Source: Actinoplanes sp040639655
Lineage (GTDB): Bacteria > Actinomycetota > Actinomycetes > Mycobacteriales > Micromonosporaceae
NCBI RefSeq assembly: GCF_040639655.1
Contig: NZ_JBFAAI010000004.1
Span: 1 to 64,000 of the forward strand
DNA length: 64,000 bases
Direction of reading: 5' to 3'
The notes under the pieces are model-generated. The model worked only from the letters and a program-made list of their open reading frames with translations. It was not told the DNA's origin and searched no databases. Below, in pieces: positions 42,693 through 51,600 of this stretch. Position 1 is the stretch's first letter; each line of letters begins with the position of its first letter. Position numbers and translations under genes: made by a program.

Positions 42693-42760
42693 TCTTCCTC
42701 CTCGATCCGGTGGGCCCCGCCTTTCCGGTCCGGCGGACCGGCCCACCGGATCGACGGTAG

Positions 42761-42778
42761 ACGTACCGGTCGTTACGT
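42761..42778. promoter_or_regulatory. Inverted repeat before TetR gene
   Basis: ACGTA (42761-42765), 8-base spacer, TACGT (42774-42778), ending 14 bases before the TetR start and in the divergent region with the hydrolase operon. Likely autoregulatory operator that may also control that operon. Confidence 0.6.
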
Positions 42779-42792
42779 GAAAAGGTGCGGCG

Positions 42793-43356
42793 GTGGGGCG
42801 ACGCAGGCAACCCGAGATCCGCGACCGGATCCTCGACGCGTGCGTCGATCACGCGCTGGCCCACGGCCTTCCGGGCCGCCTCGAGCCGCTGGCGGCAGCC
42901 GCCGGCACGTCGAACCGGATGCTGATCTACCACTTCGGTTCCCGTGACGCGCTGCTGCGCGAGATCCTCGGGCGGGCCCGCCATCGCCAGCGGGAGCTGT
43001 TCGGCGCGGTGCTGTCCCCGCGGTCCGGCGAGCCCTATCCGGAGACGCTGCGCAACGCCTGGCGGGTGATGACGGGGCCGGCCGGCCGCCCGTACCTGAG
43101 CCTGTTCGGCAAGCTGCGCAACGACGCCGAGCAGCGGCTGTGGCCCGGCTTCCGCCGCGAGGCCACCACCGACTGGCTGCAGCCGCTGGAGGACGGCATG
43201 GGCAGCGCCGGCCGTCCCGGACTCGGCACCCTGGTGCTTGCCGTCATCCGCGGGCTGATCATGGACATCGAGGCGACCGGGGACGTGGCGCGCGCGGATC
43301 AGGCCTTCGACCACTTCCTCGCCGCGGTGGTGGACACGGCGCGCACCGGCCGGTGA
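42793..43356 (+). CDS. TetR-family regulator
   Basis: 187 residues from GTG 42793. Helix-turn-helix: RDRILDACVDHALAHGLPGR, LEPLAAAAGTSNRMLIYHFG, SRDALLREILGRARHRQREL. The C-terminal domain carries TLRNAWRVMTGPAGRPYLSL. It diverges from the hydrolase/PLP operon across an inverted repeat and is its probable regulator. Confidence 0.9.
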   Translation: MGRRRQPEIRDRILDACVDHALAHGLPGRLEPLAAAAGTSNRMLIYHFGSRDALLREILGRARHRQRELFGAVLSPRSGEPYPETLRNAWRVMTGPAGRPYLSLFGKLRNDAEQRLWPGFRREATTDWLQPLEDGMGSAGRPGLGTLVLAVIRGLIMDIEATGDVARADQAFDHFLAAVVDTARTGR

Positions 43357-43585
43357 CCCGGGGATCATGGGACCGCGCCGGTGGGTCCCGGCCAGGTCCG
43401 TGCCGCGGCGCGATCGAGGGCATTCACCCCGCGCGGAATGGTGAAAATAATTCGTTCCTTTCGCATTCCCGGCGCGAATGAATTCACGGCCGAGGGTGAA
43501 TGAATACTCATTCCGCGTATCACCGCGCATGGCCGGAAATGCCCCGGGTACGTGTTTCCGCGTACCGATGGAAAGGAGACCCCTG
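43357..43585. promoter_or_regulatory. AT-rich leader before the PRC-barrel gene
   Basis: The part at 43438-43520 is unusually AT-rich for this genome, with repeated GAATGA/TCATTC motifs around 43478-43515, and probably carries the stress-type promoter of the following gene. No box pair can be fixed with confidence. Confidence 0.4.
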
Positions 43586-44320
43586 ATGATCACCATCGAG
43601 CAGATCCACGCCCTGACCGGCCGCGACGTGTACGACCGTGACGGCGACCGGATCGGCAGCGTCGGCCAGGTCTGGCACGACGGAAGCGGCCGCCCGAACT
43701 GGGCGGGCGTCAAGACCGGCCTGCTGGGAATGAACGAGACACTGGTACCGCTGGACGCCGCCGACTTCGACGGCGACCGGCTGGTGGTCCCGTTCGACAA
43801 GGCGACGGTCAAGAACGCCCCCGACGTCGACGCCTCCCACGACGAGCCGCTGACCCACGACGACGTGGAACGGCTCTACGAGTACTACGGCATGAACTGG
43901 GAGAACAGCGGCTACCGCAGCCATGGCGGCGACCGGGACGCGATGACCCGCTCCGAGGAACGCCTCGCGGCCGGCACCGAACGCGAAGAGGTGGGCCGGG
44001 CCCGTCTGCGCAAGTACGTGGTGACGGAACACGAACAGACCACCGTCCCGGTCCAGCGCGAGGAGGTACGCCTGGAGCGCGAGCCGATCACCGACGCCAA
44101 CCGTGACGACGCCTGGTCCGGCCCGGAACTGACCGAGTCCGCGCACGAGGTGACCCTGCGCGCCGAACGGCCGGTGGTCGGCACCGAGACCGTCCCGGTC
44201 GAACGGGTCCGCCTCGACAAGGACACCGTCACCGAGGAGCAGACCGTCGGCGGTGAGGTGCGCAAGGAGCGCATCGAGGCCGACCTGCCGCACGAGCGTG
44301 GCCGCCGCACCCTCGACTGA
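43586..44320 (+). CDS. PRC-barrel and DUF2382 domain stress protein
   Basis: 244 residues from ATG 43586 with GGAAAGGAG upstream. Residues 1-80 form a PRC barrel (LTGRDVYDRDGDRIGSVGQV, PNWAGVKTGLLGMNETLVPL). The C-terminal 110 residues are DUF2382 (RLRKYVVTEHEQTTVPVQRE, EVRLEREPITDANRDDAW, VTLRAERPVVGTETVPVERV, VRKERIEADL). Such proteins are abundant in actinobacteria and deinococci and tied to desiccation, salt or radiation stress. Highly charged, soluble. Ends at a good hairpin terminator. Confidence 0.92.
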   Translation: MITIEQIHALTGRDVYDRDGDRIGSVGQVWHDGSGRPNWAGVKTGLLGMNETLVPLDAADFDGDRLVVPFDKATVKNAPDVDASHDEPLTHDDVERLYEYYGMNWENSGYRSHGGDRDAMTRSEERLAAGTEREEVGRARLRKYVVTEHEQTTVPVQREEVRLEREPITDANRDDAWSGPELTESAHEVTLRAERPVVGTETVPVERVRLDKDTVTEEQTVGGEVRKERIEADLPHERGRRTLD

Positions 44321-44338
44321 CAACTCTCCGCTCCGCCT

Positions 44339-44363
44339 CTCCCGGCCGTTTCTAGGCCGGGAG
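44339..44363 (+). terminator. Hairpin terminator of the PRC-barrel gene
   Basis: CTCCCGGCC (44339-44347), 7-base loop GTTTCTA, GGCCGGGAG (44355-44363), 18 bases after the stop. The following 200 bases hold no convincing gene. Confidence 0.8.
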
Positions 44364-44574
44364 GGGCTTCAGGCGTGGCCCGGCCGGCGCCACCGGCCGC
44401 GGCCGGCGACGTGCCGGTCAGCGCCATGGCACCGAGGCCCACCCAGAAACCCCAGCCCACTCCGGCGTACAACCCTGATCCCGGATGTTCGACGAGCTCG
44501 TCGCGCCGCATCCATGAGGACATTCGACGACTCTGGACGTGTGCCGCGCGGCCCGATACGCGAGAGTGGGATCC

Positions 44575-46683
44575 ATGTCGTCGACGTTTCCCGCCACGGT
44601 TTCACGTACCCACGGGTTCATGCTCGGTCTCGCGCACGGCTTCACGATCACCCCGGACGGTTCCCGGGTGCTGTTCCTGCGGTCGCCCGGCGGCGAGGAC
44701 CCGGTCGGCAGCCTGTGGTCCTTCGACGTGGCCTCCGGCGAGGAGCGGCTGCTGGTCGACGCGGCGACACTCGGTGGCGGCGCGCCGATGTCGGAACGGG
44801 AACGGGCGAGACGTGAGCGGGCCCGCGACAGGTCCGCCGGGATCGGCGCGTTCAACACCGATGCGGGCGTACGCACAGCGGTGTTCACCGTCGACGAGAA
44901 GCTGTACGCGGCCGACCTGACCACCGGCGGGACCACCGAACTGGGCGCCGGACATCCGGTCGCCGCGGCCCGGATCGACCCGACCGGCCGCACGATCGCC
45001 TACGTCCGCGACACCGAGTTGCGTCTCATCGGCCGCGACGGCAAGGACGACCGCCCGCTGGCCGCACCGGACGGCCCCGAAGTCAGCTGGGGCTTGCCGG
45101 AGCACGAGGCGTCGGAGTCGATGGACCGGTTCGACGGGTACTGGTGGGCACCCGACGGCCGTACCGTGATCGCCGCCCGGGTGGACAACTCACCGGTGCC
45201 GGTGTGGTACATCAGCGATCCGGCCCACCCCGAACAGCCGCCGACCGCCCTGCGCTACCCGGCCGCCGGAACCCCGAACGCCGACGTCAGCCTGCACCTG
45301 CTCGGCCTCGACGGCACCCGGATCCCGGTCGACTGGGACCGCACGGCGTTCGAGTACGTCACCCGCGTCGTCTGGGACGACACCGCCCTGCTGGTCACCG
45401 TCCAGAACCGCCACCAGACCGTGATGCGGGTACTGGCCGTCGACCCGGCCACCGGACAGACCACCGTGGTATGTGAGGACGCCGGCGACACGTGGACGAC
45501 GATCGTGTCCGGCGTGCCCGCCCACACCGCCTCCGGCGCACTGCTGTGGACCGCCGACGAGGGCGAGACCCGCCGGCTCACCGTCGGCGGGGTTCCGGTC
45601 ACCCCACCGGGCCTGCAGGTCGAGGAGGTCCTGTCGGTCGACGGCGACACGGTGCTGTTCGCCGCCCGCGAGGACCCGGCCGAACGGCACCTGTGGACCT
45701 GGTCGCCCACCGCCCTCACCCGGATCACCACGACTCCCGGCCTGCACGACGGCACCCGCACCGGCGGCACCACCGTCGTCACCGCCCGCACCCTCGACAG
45801 CGAGACCGTCACGGTCGACGGCGTGCCCCTGCGCGGCCTGGCCGCGGTTCCCGAGGTCACGCCGGTCGTCCACCTGCACTGGTTCGGCGAACGCCGCCTG
45901 CGGACCGCGGTGCTGCTGCCCACCGGGTACCGGCCGGGGTCCGGTCCGCTGCCGGTGCTGCTCGACCCGTACGGCGGATCCGCCGCGCAGCGTGCCGTCG
46001 CCGCCCGTTCCCGGTTCTGGGCCTCCCAGTGGTTCGCCGACCAGGGCTTCGCCGTGATCGTGGCCGACGGCCGGGGCACCCCCGGCCGGGGGCCCGCCTG
46101 GGAACGTGCCCGGGGCGACGACCACCCGGCACCGCGCCTGCAGGACCAGGTCGACGCACTGCATGCCGCCGCCGGTCACTACGACCTGGACCTGACGAGG
46201 GTCGGCATCCGCGGCTGGTCGGCCGGCGGCTTCCTCGCCGCGCTGGCCGTCCTGCGCCGTCCCGACGTGTTCCACGCCGGTATCGCCGGAGCGCCCGTCA
46301 CCGACCAGCTGCTCTACAGTTCGCACTGGCAGGAGCGGACCTTGGGCCTGCCGGCCGAGAACCCCGCGGCGTACGAACGGTCGTCGCTCATCGCGGACGC
46401 CCCGAACCTGCGCCGCCCGCTGCTGCTCGTCCACGGACTCGTCGACGACAACGTGCTGCCCGTCCACACCCTGAAACTGTCCGCCGCCCTGCTGGCCGCC
46501 GGGCGCCCGCACACGGTCCTGCCCCTGCCCGGCGCCTCCCACATGGGAGCGGTCGACAACCTGTGGGAGTTCGAGCTCGCCTTCCTCCGGCAGTCCCTCG
46601 GACTCGCCGGCCCGGCCGGGCGGACGGACCCCGGGTACGTCGGGGACACCGGGCGGCCGGGAGACACTGCGGTCCGGCCGTAA
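44575..46683 (+). CDS. S9 prolyl oligopeptidase / dipeptidyl peptidase IV-type peptidase
   Basis: 702 residues from ATG 44575. The N-terminal 420 residues form a DPP-IV-type beta-propeller (FTITPDGSRVLFLRSPGG, SMDRFDGYWWAPDGRTVIAA, FEYVTRVVWDDTALLVTV). The C-terminal alpha/beta hydrolase domain has LLDPYGGSAAQRAV, VIVADGRGTPGRGPAWER, nucleophile VGIRGWSAGGFLAALAV, acid LLVHGLVDDNVLPVH and base LPLPGASHMG. No signal peptide, so it is probably a cytoplasmic peptidase cutting short peptides after Pro or Ala. Stands alone after a terminator. Confidence 0.93.
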   Translation: MSSTFPATVSRTHGFMLGLAHGFTITPDGSRVLFLRSPGGEDPVGSLWSFDVASGEERLLVDAATLGGGAPMSERERARRERARDRSAGIGAFNTDAGVRTAVFTVDEKLYAADLTTGGTTELGAGHPVAAARIDPTGRTIAYVRDTELRLIGRDGKDDRPLAAPDGPEVSWGLPEHEASESMDRFDGYWWAPDGRTVIAARVDNSPVPVWYISDPAHPEQPPTALRYPAAGTPNADVSLHLLGLDGTRIPVDWDRTAFEYVTRVVWDDTALLVTVQNRHQTVMRVLAVDPATGQTTVVCEDAGDTWTTIVSGVPAHTASGALLWTADEGETRRLTVGGVPVTPPGLQVEEVLSVDGDTVLFAAREDPAERHLWTWSPTALTRITTTPGLHDGTRTGGTTVVTARTLDSETVTVDGVPLRGLAAVPEVTPVVHLHWFGERRLRTAVLLPTGYRPGSGPLPVLLDPYGGSAAQRAVAARSRFWASQWFADQGFAVIVADGRGTPGRGPAWERARGDDHPAPRLQDQVDALHAAAGHYDLDLTRVGIRGWSAGGFLAALAVLRRPDVFHAGIAGAPVTDQLLYSSHWQERTLGLPAENPAAYERSSLIADAPNLRRPLLLVHGLVDDNVLPVHTLKLSAALLAAGRPHTVLPLPGASHMGAVDNLWEFELAFLRQSLGLAGPAGRTDPGYVGDTGRPGDTAVRP

Positions 46684-46722
46684 GTCATCGCCGAAAGGTG
46701 AAGTCACCGTAGGGGAGGCAAT

Positions 46723-47136
46723 GTGAGTGGTCGACGATCCGGTCATGGAATGCCGCGGGGGACTGCCGCCGCGGTCCTGGCGGCGGTGATCCTGTCGGGC
46801 GCCGGGTGTGGTTCGCCCGACACCGCGCCGGAACGGGCACCCGAGGGTGACCCGGTGGTCGCGCCCGCCACGACGACGCCGGCCGCCGCCACTCCGGCGC
46901 CGGGGGCCGCGAAGATCGAGGTGCCGCGCGGGGTCGGCCTGGACTACCAGTCGGCGCAGGACCTGTGGCGTGCCGCGGGCCTGCACGTGGCGCCGGCGAA
47001 GGACGCGACCGGCGCCAACCGGATCCCGGTGATCGACGCGAACTGGGTCGTTGTCTCCCAGGAACCGAAGGCCGGTGCCACGGTGGACGCCGGTTCCTTC
47101 ATCACCGCGACGGTGAAGAAGGACACCGACCCGTAA
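46723..47136 (+). CDS. PASTA-domain lipoprotein
   Basis: 137 residues from GTG 46723 with an AGGGGAGG-like site upstream. Signal peptide with lipobox LSGAGC, a Pro/Thr/Ala linker, and one PASTA domain (VPRGVGLDYQSAQDLWRAAG, ANWVVVSQEPKAGATVDAGS, FITATVKK). PASTA domains bind peptidoglycan or muropeptides in PknB-type kinases and PBPs; a free lipoprotein version suggests a cell-wall sensing or binding role. Convergent with a GT51-like gene, which fits a cell-wall theme. Confidence 0.88.
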   Translation: MSGRRSGHGMPRGTAAAVLAAVILSGAGCGSPDTAPERAPEGDPVVAPATTTPAAATPAPGAAKIEVPRGVGLDYQSAQDLWRAAGLHVAPAKDATGANRIPVIDANWVVVSQEPKAGATVDAGSFITATVKKDTDP

Positions 47137-47150
47137 GCCCTTCGGCGGGG

Positions 47151-47774
47151 TCAGCCGGGGAAGGTGAGGCCACCACGGTCGGCCCGGCTCAGCCAGCCAC
47201 GCTCCACCATGGTGTCCAGCACCTGCTCCCAGCCGGCCTCCGGCTCGGGGCGGCCGGGGTGCAGCTGTACCGCGAGAAGCGCCGCCTCGGCCACGGTGAG
47301 CAGCGCGGCCGGCTTCTGGAAGTACGTCTGCGCGGCGGCGACCAGACCCACGGCGCCGCGGCCGAAGCCGGCCCGGTTGAGGTAGCGCTCCAGGATCTCC
47401 TCCTTGGCGTAGGTGCCCTCGGCCTTGTTCGCCATGATCCGGGTACGCCAGTCGGACTCCGCGCCGGAGCCGGCCGCGATGATCGTGTACCGGCGGGTGA
47501 TCAGCGAGTCCCCGGACTCGTAGAAGTCCGGGTCGACGGCAGCCACGAAGGCGTTGGCCACCGGAGCCGGCAGCTGCGTCAAAGACACGACCGGGTACGA
47601 CACGCTGCTCTCCGGCAGGGGAACGCTGTCGAAGTAGTACGTCGACGTGACGATGCCGCCCGCCGCGACCAGCAGGGCGATCGAGGCGCCGACGACCAGC
47701 CGCCGGCCGCGGCGCGGTGCCGGCGAGGCGGAGACGGGATCCTGGGCGGGCGGTACCGGGGCGGCGAGAGTCAT
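47151..47774 (-). CDS. GT51 transglycosylase-like membrane protein lacking catalytic Glu
   Basis: 207 residues from ATG 47774: cytoplasmic Pro-rich N terminus, one membrane helix (RLVVGASIALLVAAGGIVTS), then a shortened GT51 fold. The C-terminal half is clear: TYAKEEILERYLNRAGFGRG, AVGLVAAAQTYFQKPAALLT, VAEAALLAVQLHP. The active-site motif, normally (I/V)EDxxFY, reads AAVDPDFYES with Val for Glu, and the usual STITQQ is SLITRR. The transpeptidase domain is absent. Most likely a non-catalytic relative of class A PBPs. Confidence 0.85.
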   Translation of the reverse strand: MTLAAPVPPAQDPVSASPAPRRGRRLVVGASIALLVAAGGIVTSTYYFDSVPLPESSVSYPVVSLTQLPAPVANAFVAAVDPDFYESGDSLITRRYTIIAAGSGAESDWRTRIMANKAEGTYAKEEILERYLNRAGFGRGAVGLVAAAQTYFQKPAALLTVAEAALLAVQLHPGRPEPEAGWEQVLDTMVERGWLSRADRGGLTFPG

Positions 47775-47877
47775 CGGGACACCATAGGTGCGCGTCAGTG
47801 CCGGACGACCACCCGGGTTCCGGGGCGGGCCGGGGAAATCGGATGCGGCCGGTGCCGGACGGGCCTAACCTGCGCGC

Positions 47878-48570
47878 GTGGCTTCCAGATTGTTCGCGCT
47901 CCGTGTCGATGCCGTACAGCCCGAGCGGCTGGCGGGGTTCTGGGCGGCGATACTGGGCTGGGAACGCGACGGGGTGCTGCTCAGCCCACCCGGTGGCGGC
48001 GGATTCCGGCTGCGGTTCGTGCCGGAGCAGGATCCGAAGACCGTGCCGAACCTGATGCACTTCGACCTGACCAGCGACACCCTCGCGGATCAGGAGCGGA
48101 CCGTGGCCCGGGCGCTGGAGCTCGGTGGACGGCACATCGACATCGGCCAGGGCCCGGACGTCGAGCACGTGGTGCTCGCCGACCCGGAGGGCAACGAGTT
48201 CTGCGTCATCGAACCGGGCAACAGCTTCCTGGACGGATGCGGATTCATCGGGGCGGTGTCGAGCGACGGTTCGCCGAGGGTCGGCCACTTCTGGGCCGAG
48301 GCGCTGGGCTGGCCGCTGATCTGGGACCAGGACGAGGAGACCGCCATCCAGTCCTCGGACGGCGGTTCCAAGATCACCTGGGGTGGTCCGCCGTACCAGC
48401 CGAGATCACGCAAGCTGCGGTGGGCGTACGAGCTGATCCCGCCGCCCGGCGGTGACCGGGATGCCGAGGCTGATCGTCTGATCGCCCTCGGTGCCGCCCG
48501 CACTGGCACGCGGGACGGCGACCTCCTGATGTCCGACCCGGACGGCAACGAGTTCCGCCTGCTGGGCTGA
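47878..48570 (+). CDS. Two-domain VOC/glyoxalase-like protein
   Basis: 230 residues from GTG 47878. Two glyoxalase-like halves: LRVDAVQPERLAGFWAAILG with NLMHFDLTSDTLADQERTVA and VVLADPEGNEFCVIEPG, then GHFWAEALGWPLIWDQDEET with LLMSDPDGNEFRLLG. Related by family to the single-domain protein at 33465-33851. Substrate unknown. Confidence 0.88.
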   Translation: MASRLFALRVDAVQPERLAGFWAAILGWERDGVLLSPPGGGGFRLRFVPEQDPKTVPNLMHFDLTSDTLADQERTVARALELGGRHIDIGQGPDVEHVVLADPEGNEFCVIEPGNSFLDGCGFIGAVSSDGSPRVGHFWAEALGWPLIWDQDEETAIQSSDGGSKITWGGPPYQPRSRKLRWAYELIPPPGGDRDAEADRLIALGAARTGTRDGDLLMSDPDGNEFRLLG

Positions 48571-48635
48571 TCTTCGCGCATTCCGGGAACCCTGCGGTAG
48601 CCTTCGGACACCGATGGTGACATTGGAGTGGGCGG

Positions 48636-51600
48636 ATGGCGGGTCCCGGGCACACACGGTACCGCCTGCTGACCGTGGTGACGGGAACCTTCGGTGCCGA
48701 GGACTCTGAACCCTCGGCCGACGGCTACGCCCCGCTTCCGTTCGCCGCACCGCTGAGCGAGCAACTGGCCCGGCAACTCTCCAGATTCGGATACGCCGAT
48801 CGCACCATCGTCCGTGATGTTCCGGCCGGCGAGCTGTGCACCGCAGTGGACCGGTTCCTGGCCTCCTGCGGTCCCGGTGACGTCGCTGTCGTACACGTGC
48901 TCAGTCACGGTGTCGTCGACCCGTACACCCGCAAGCTGCGGGTCGTCGGAGCGGACGGGCGGCATCTGCCGCAGACCGAGGTGGAACGGTGGCAGACCGA
49001 CGTCGAAGGCCGTGGCGAGGATCGCCCGAGCGTGCTGTTCCTGCTGGACATCTGCCATGCCGGATCGGCGGCGCGACTCGACTGGCAGGGCTGGGTGCCC
49101 GACGAGCAACGCCACGCCTGGGTGATCGCCGCGACGGACCAGGAGGCGTCCGCGTTCAACGGCCGCTTCACCCGGGCCGCCGCCCGCGTGCTGGCCCGGA
49201 TCGCCGACCGGGAGGTGGACCTCGCCGCGGGCTGGGAACACGTCCCGGTATGTGTCATCGCCCAGGAGATCCGGCGCGAGGTGACACGGTCCGGCGCGGA
49301 CGGACTGCCCCAGCGCGTGGTGGGCACCCGCGTCGACATCGCCTCCGAGGAATGGTTCCCGTTCCTGACCAATCCGCTGTACCGGCCGTCGGCTGCCGCT
49401 CTGCGGCGCATCCGTGCCGATGTCGACGAGTCAGCCCGGCCCTTTCTCGACGAGGTCGACGAAGTACTCGACTGGCGACATTTCGCGTCGCGGGCGTCCG
49501 GTGCCGGTGCCGACTTCCCGGCCCGTCCCGGTGCCTTCCGCGGCCGCAGCCGGGAACTCGGGCGGCTTGCGGCCTGGCTCGACGCCCCGGGCCCGGGCAC
49601 CGGGATGATGCTGGTGACCGGAAGCCCGGGAGCAGGCAAATCCGCCCTGCTCGGCGTGACGGTCTGTGCGGCGCATCCGGTGCTGTCGCCGGTGTGCGAG
49701 CCGCTGTGGCGGGACCGCCGCGACGACCTGCCGGCAGTCAACGACGCCCTCGTGGCGGTGCACGCCCGGCAGCGCCGCGTCGAGGAGATCGCGGCCTCCG
49801 TCGCCCGGCAGGCCGGACTGCCCGGGTTGCACGACAGCGCCGGCGGTCTCGCCGGCGCCCTGCACGCGGCGGCGATCTCACCGGTCGTGGTGGTCGACGC
49901 GTTGGACGAGGCCGTCGACCCGGTTGCGGTGATGACCGAACTGCTGCTGCCACTGGCCGCGGTCTGCCGGATCGTCGTCGGTGCCAGGGGCTGGCCGGAG
50001 TTCGCGGCGCTGCGCGAGCGGGCCGCGGCCGGCGGGACGCTTCTCGACCTCGACCTGACACCGGTCACCGAGCTCCGCGACGCGGTGGCGGGATACATCA
50101 CCGACCTGCTGCGTCCCAGATACCCGAACACCGCCCAGCGAGCCGTCCTGCACACCCTGGCCGCCACGACCGCCACGGCCCTCAGCACCCCGCGGCCGTC
50201 CGGCGACGGTCCCCGATGGGGCGAATTCCTGGTCGCCGGCCTGTTCGCACACCATCTCCTGCGCCTGGAACCGATCGCCGACGTGGAGACCGCCGCGGCG
50301 GCCGCTGCCACCGTTCCGACGGCACTGCCCGACGTCTTCGAGCTGGATCTGGCCCGCACCGCCACGGACCAGCCGTGGCTGCGGCCGGTGCTGACCGCAC
50401 TGGCACACAGTCTCGGCTCCGGCATGCCCCGCAGTCTCGTGGCCGTCGTCGCACCGGCCTTCCGAGCACTGTCGGACAGCGTTACCGAACGCGAGGTCGC
50501 CGCCGCCCTGGAAACCCGCACGGTTCTACCTTCGGCAGGAAGTGGAGGAGGACGGCACGGTCCTGTACCGGCTCTTCCACCAGGGACTCGCCGACCATCT
50601 GCGCGGTCTGGCCGGGCCCGGCTCCGACGATCGGGTTCTCACCCGACTGCTGGCCCACGTCGGCCACCGGCCCGGCCGGCCCGGTCGCTGGGACCTGGCC
50701 GAACCGTACCTGCTGCGCCACGGCGCCGCGCATGCCGCGGCGGCCGGAGGGCTCGACCGGCTCCTCGCCGACGCCAGTTACCTGATCCACGCCGATCCGG
50801 CAGAACTGGCGGCGAACCTCCGGTACATCACTGACGACGGCCGCGCGCTCGCCACCGTCTACCGGGCCTCGTACCACCGGCACCGAGGCATGGATCCGGC
50901 ATCCCGGCGCTCGATCCTGCTCGTCGACGCCTGCCGGTTGCGCGCCGCCGCCCTGGCTTCCGCGCTGGCCACCGTCCCGGATCTGCCACCGGCGGGCTGG
51001 CTTCCCCTCTGGGCGACCGCGGACCCCGTCCACCAGCTCCGCCACACTCTTGCCGGGCACGCCGGTGCGGTCACCGCCGCGGCCGTCGGCGAACTCGACG
51101 GTCAGCCGATCGCCGTCACCGGCGGCCACGACCGGACCGTGCGGGTCTGGGACCTGCGCTCCGGAGCCGGCCGGATCGTCCTCGCCGGTCACACCGGCAC
51201 CGTGAGCGCGGTCGCCGCCGGACACCTCGACGGCCGGCCGATCGCGGTCTCGGCGGGCCATGACAGCACCGCCCGGCTGTGGGATCTCCGGTCGGCGACG
51301 AGCCGGCTCCTGGCGGGGCACACCGACGCGGTCACCGCGGTCGCGGTCGGGGACCTCGACGGCCGGACGATCGCCGTGACCGGCAGCCGGGATAGGACGA
51401 TCCGCGTGTGGGATCTGCGCTCCGCGACCACGATCGCCGTTCTGTCCGGGCACACCGGCGCGGTCAGTGCCGTCGCCACGGGTCTGCCGGCTGGTCGCCC
51501 GATCATGGTCTCCGCCGGCTACGACACGACCGTCCGCGTCTGGGACCTGACCACCGGCAGTACTGTCCAGCTGCTCACCGGCCACAGCGACCCGGTCACG

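Noticed and set aside
43912..44523. Minus-strand gene starting MSSWMRRDELVEHPG with a Gly/Ala-rich segment
   Set aside because: The frame runs through a terminator hairpin and deep into the antisense of the DUF2382 gene; no stop before that, so a real small gene is not supported.
45190..48288. 1032-codon minus frame opposite the S9 peptidase, PASTA and VOC genes
   Set aside because: Antisense to strongly recognised families on the plus strand; composition is typical of high-GC shadow frames.
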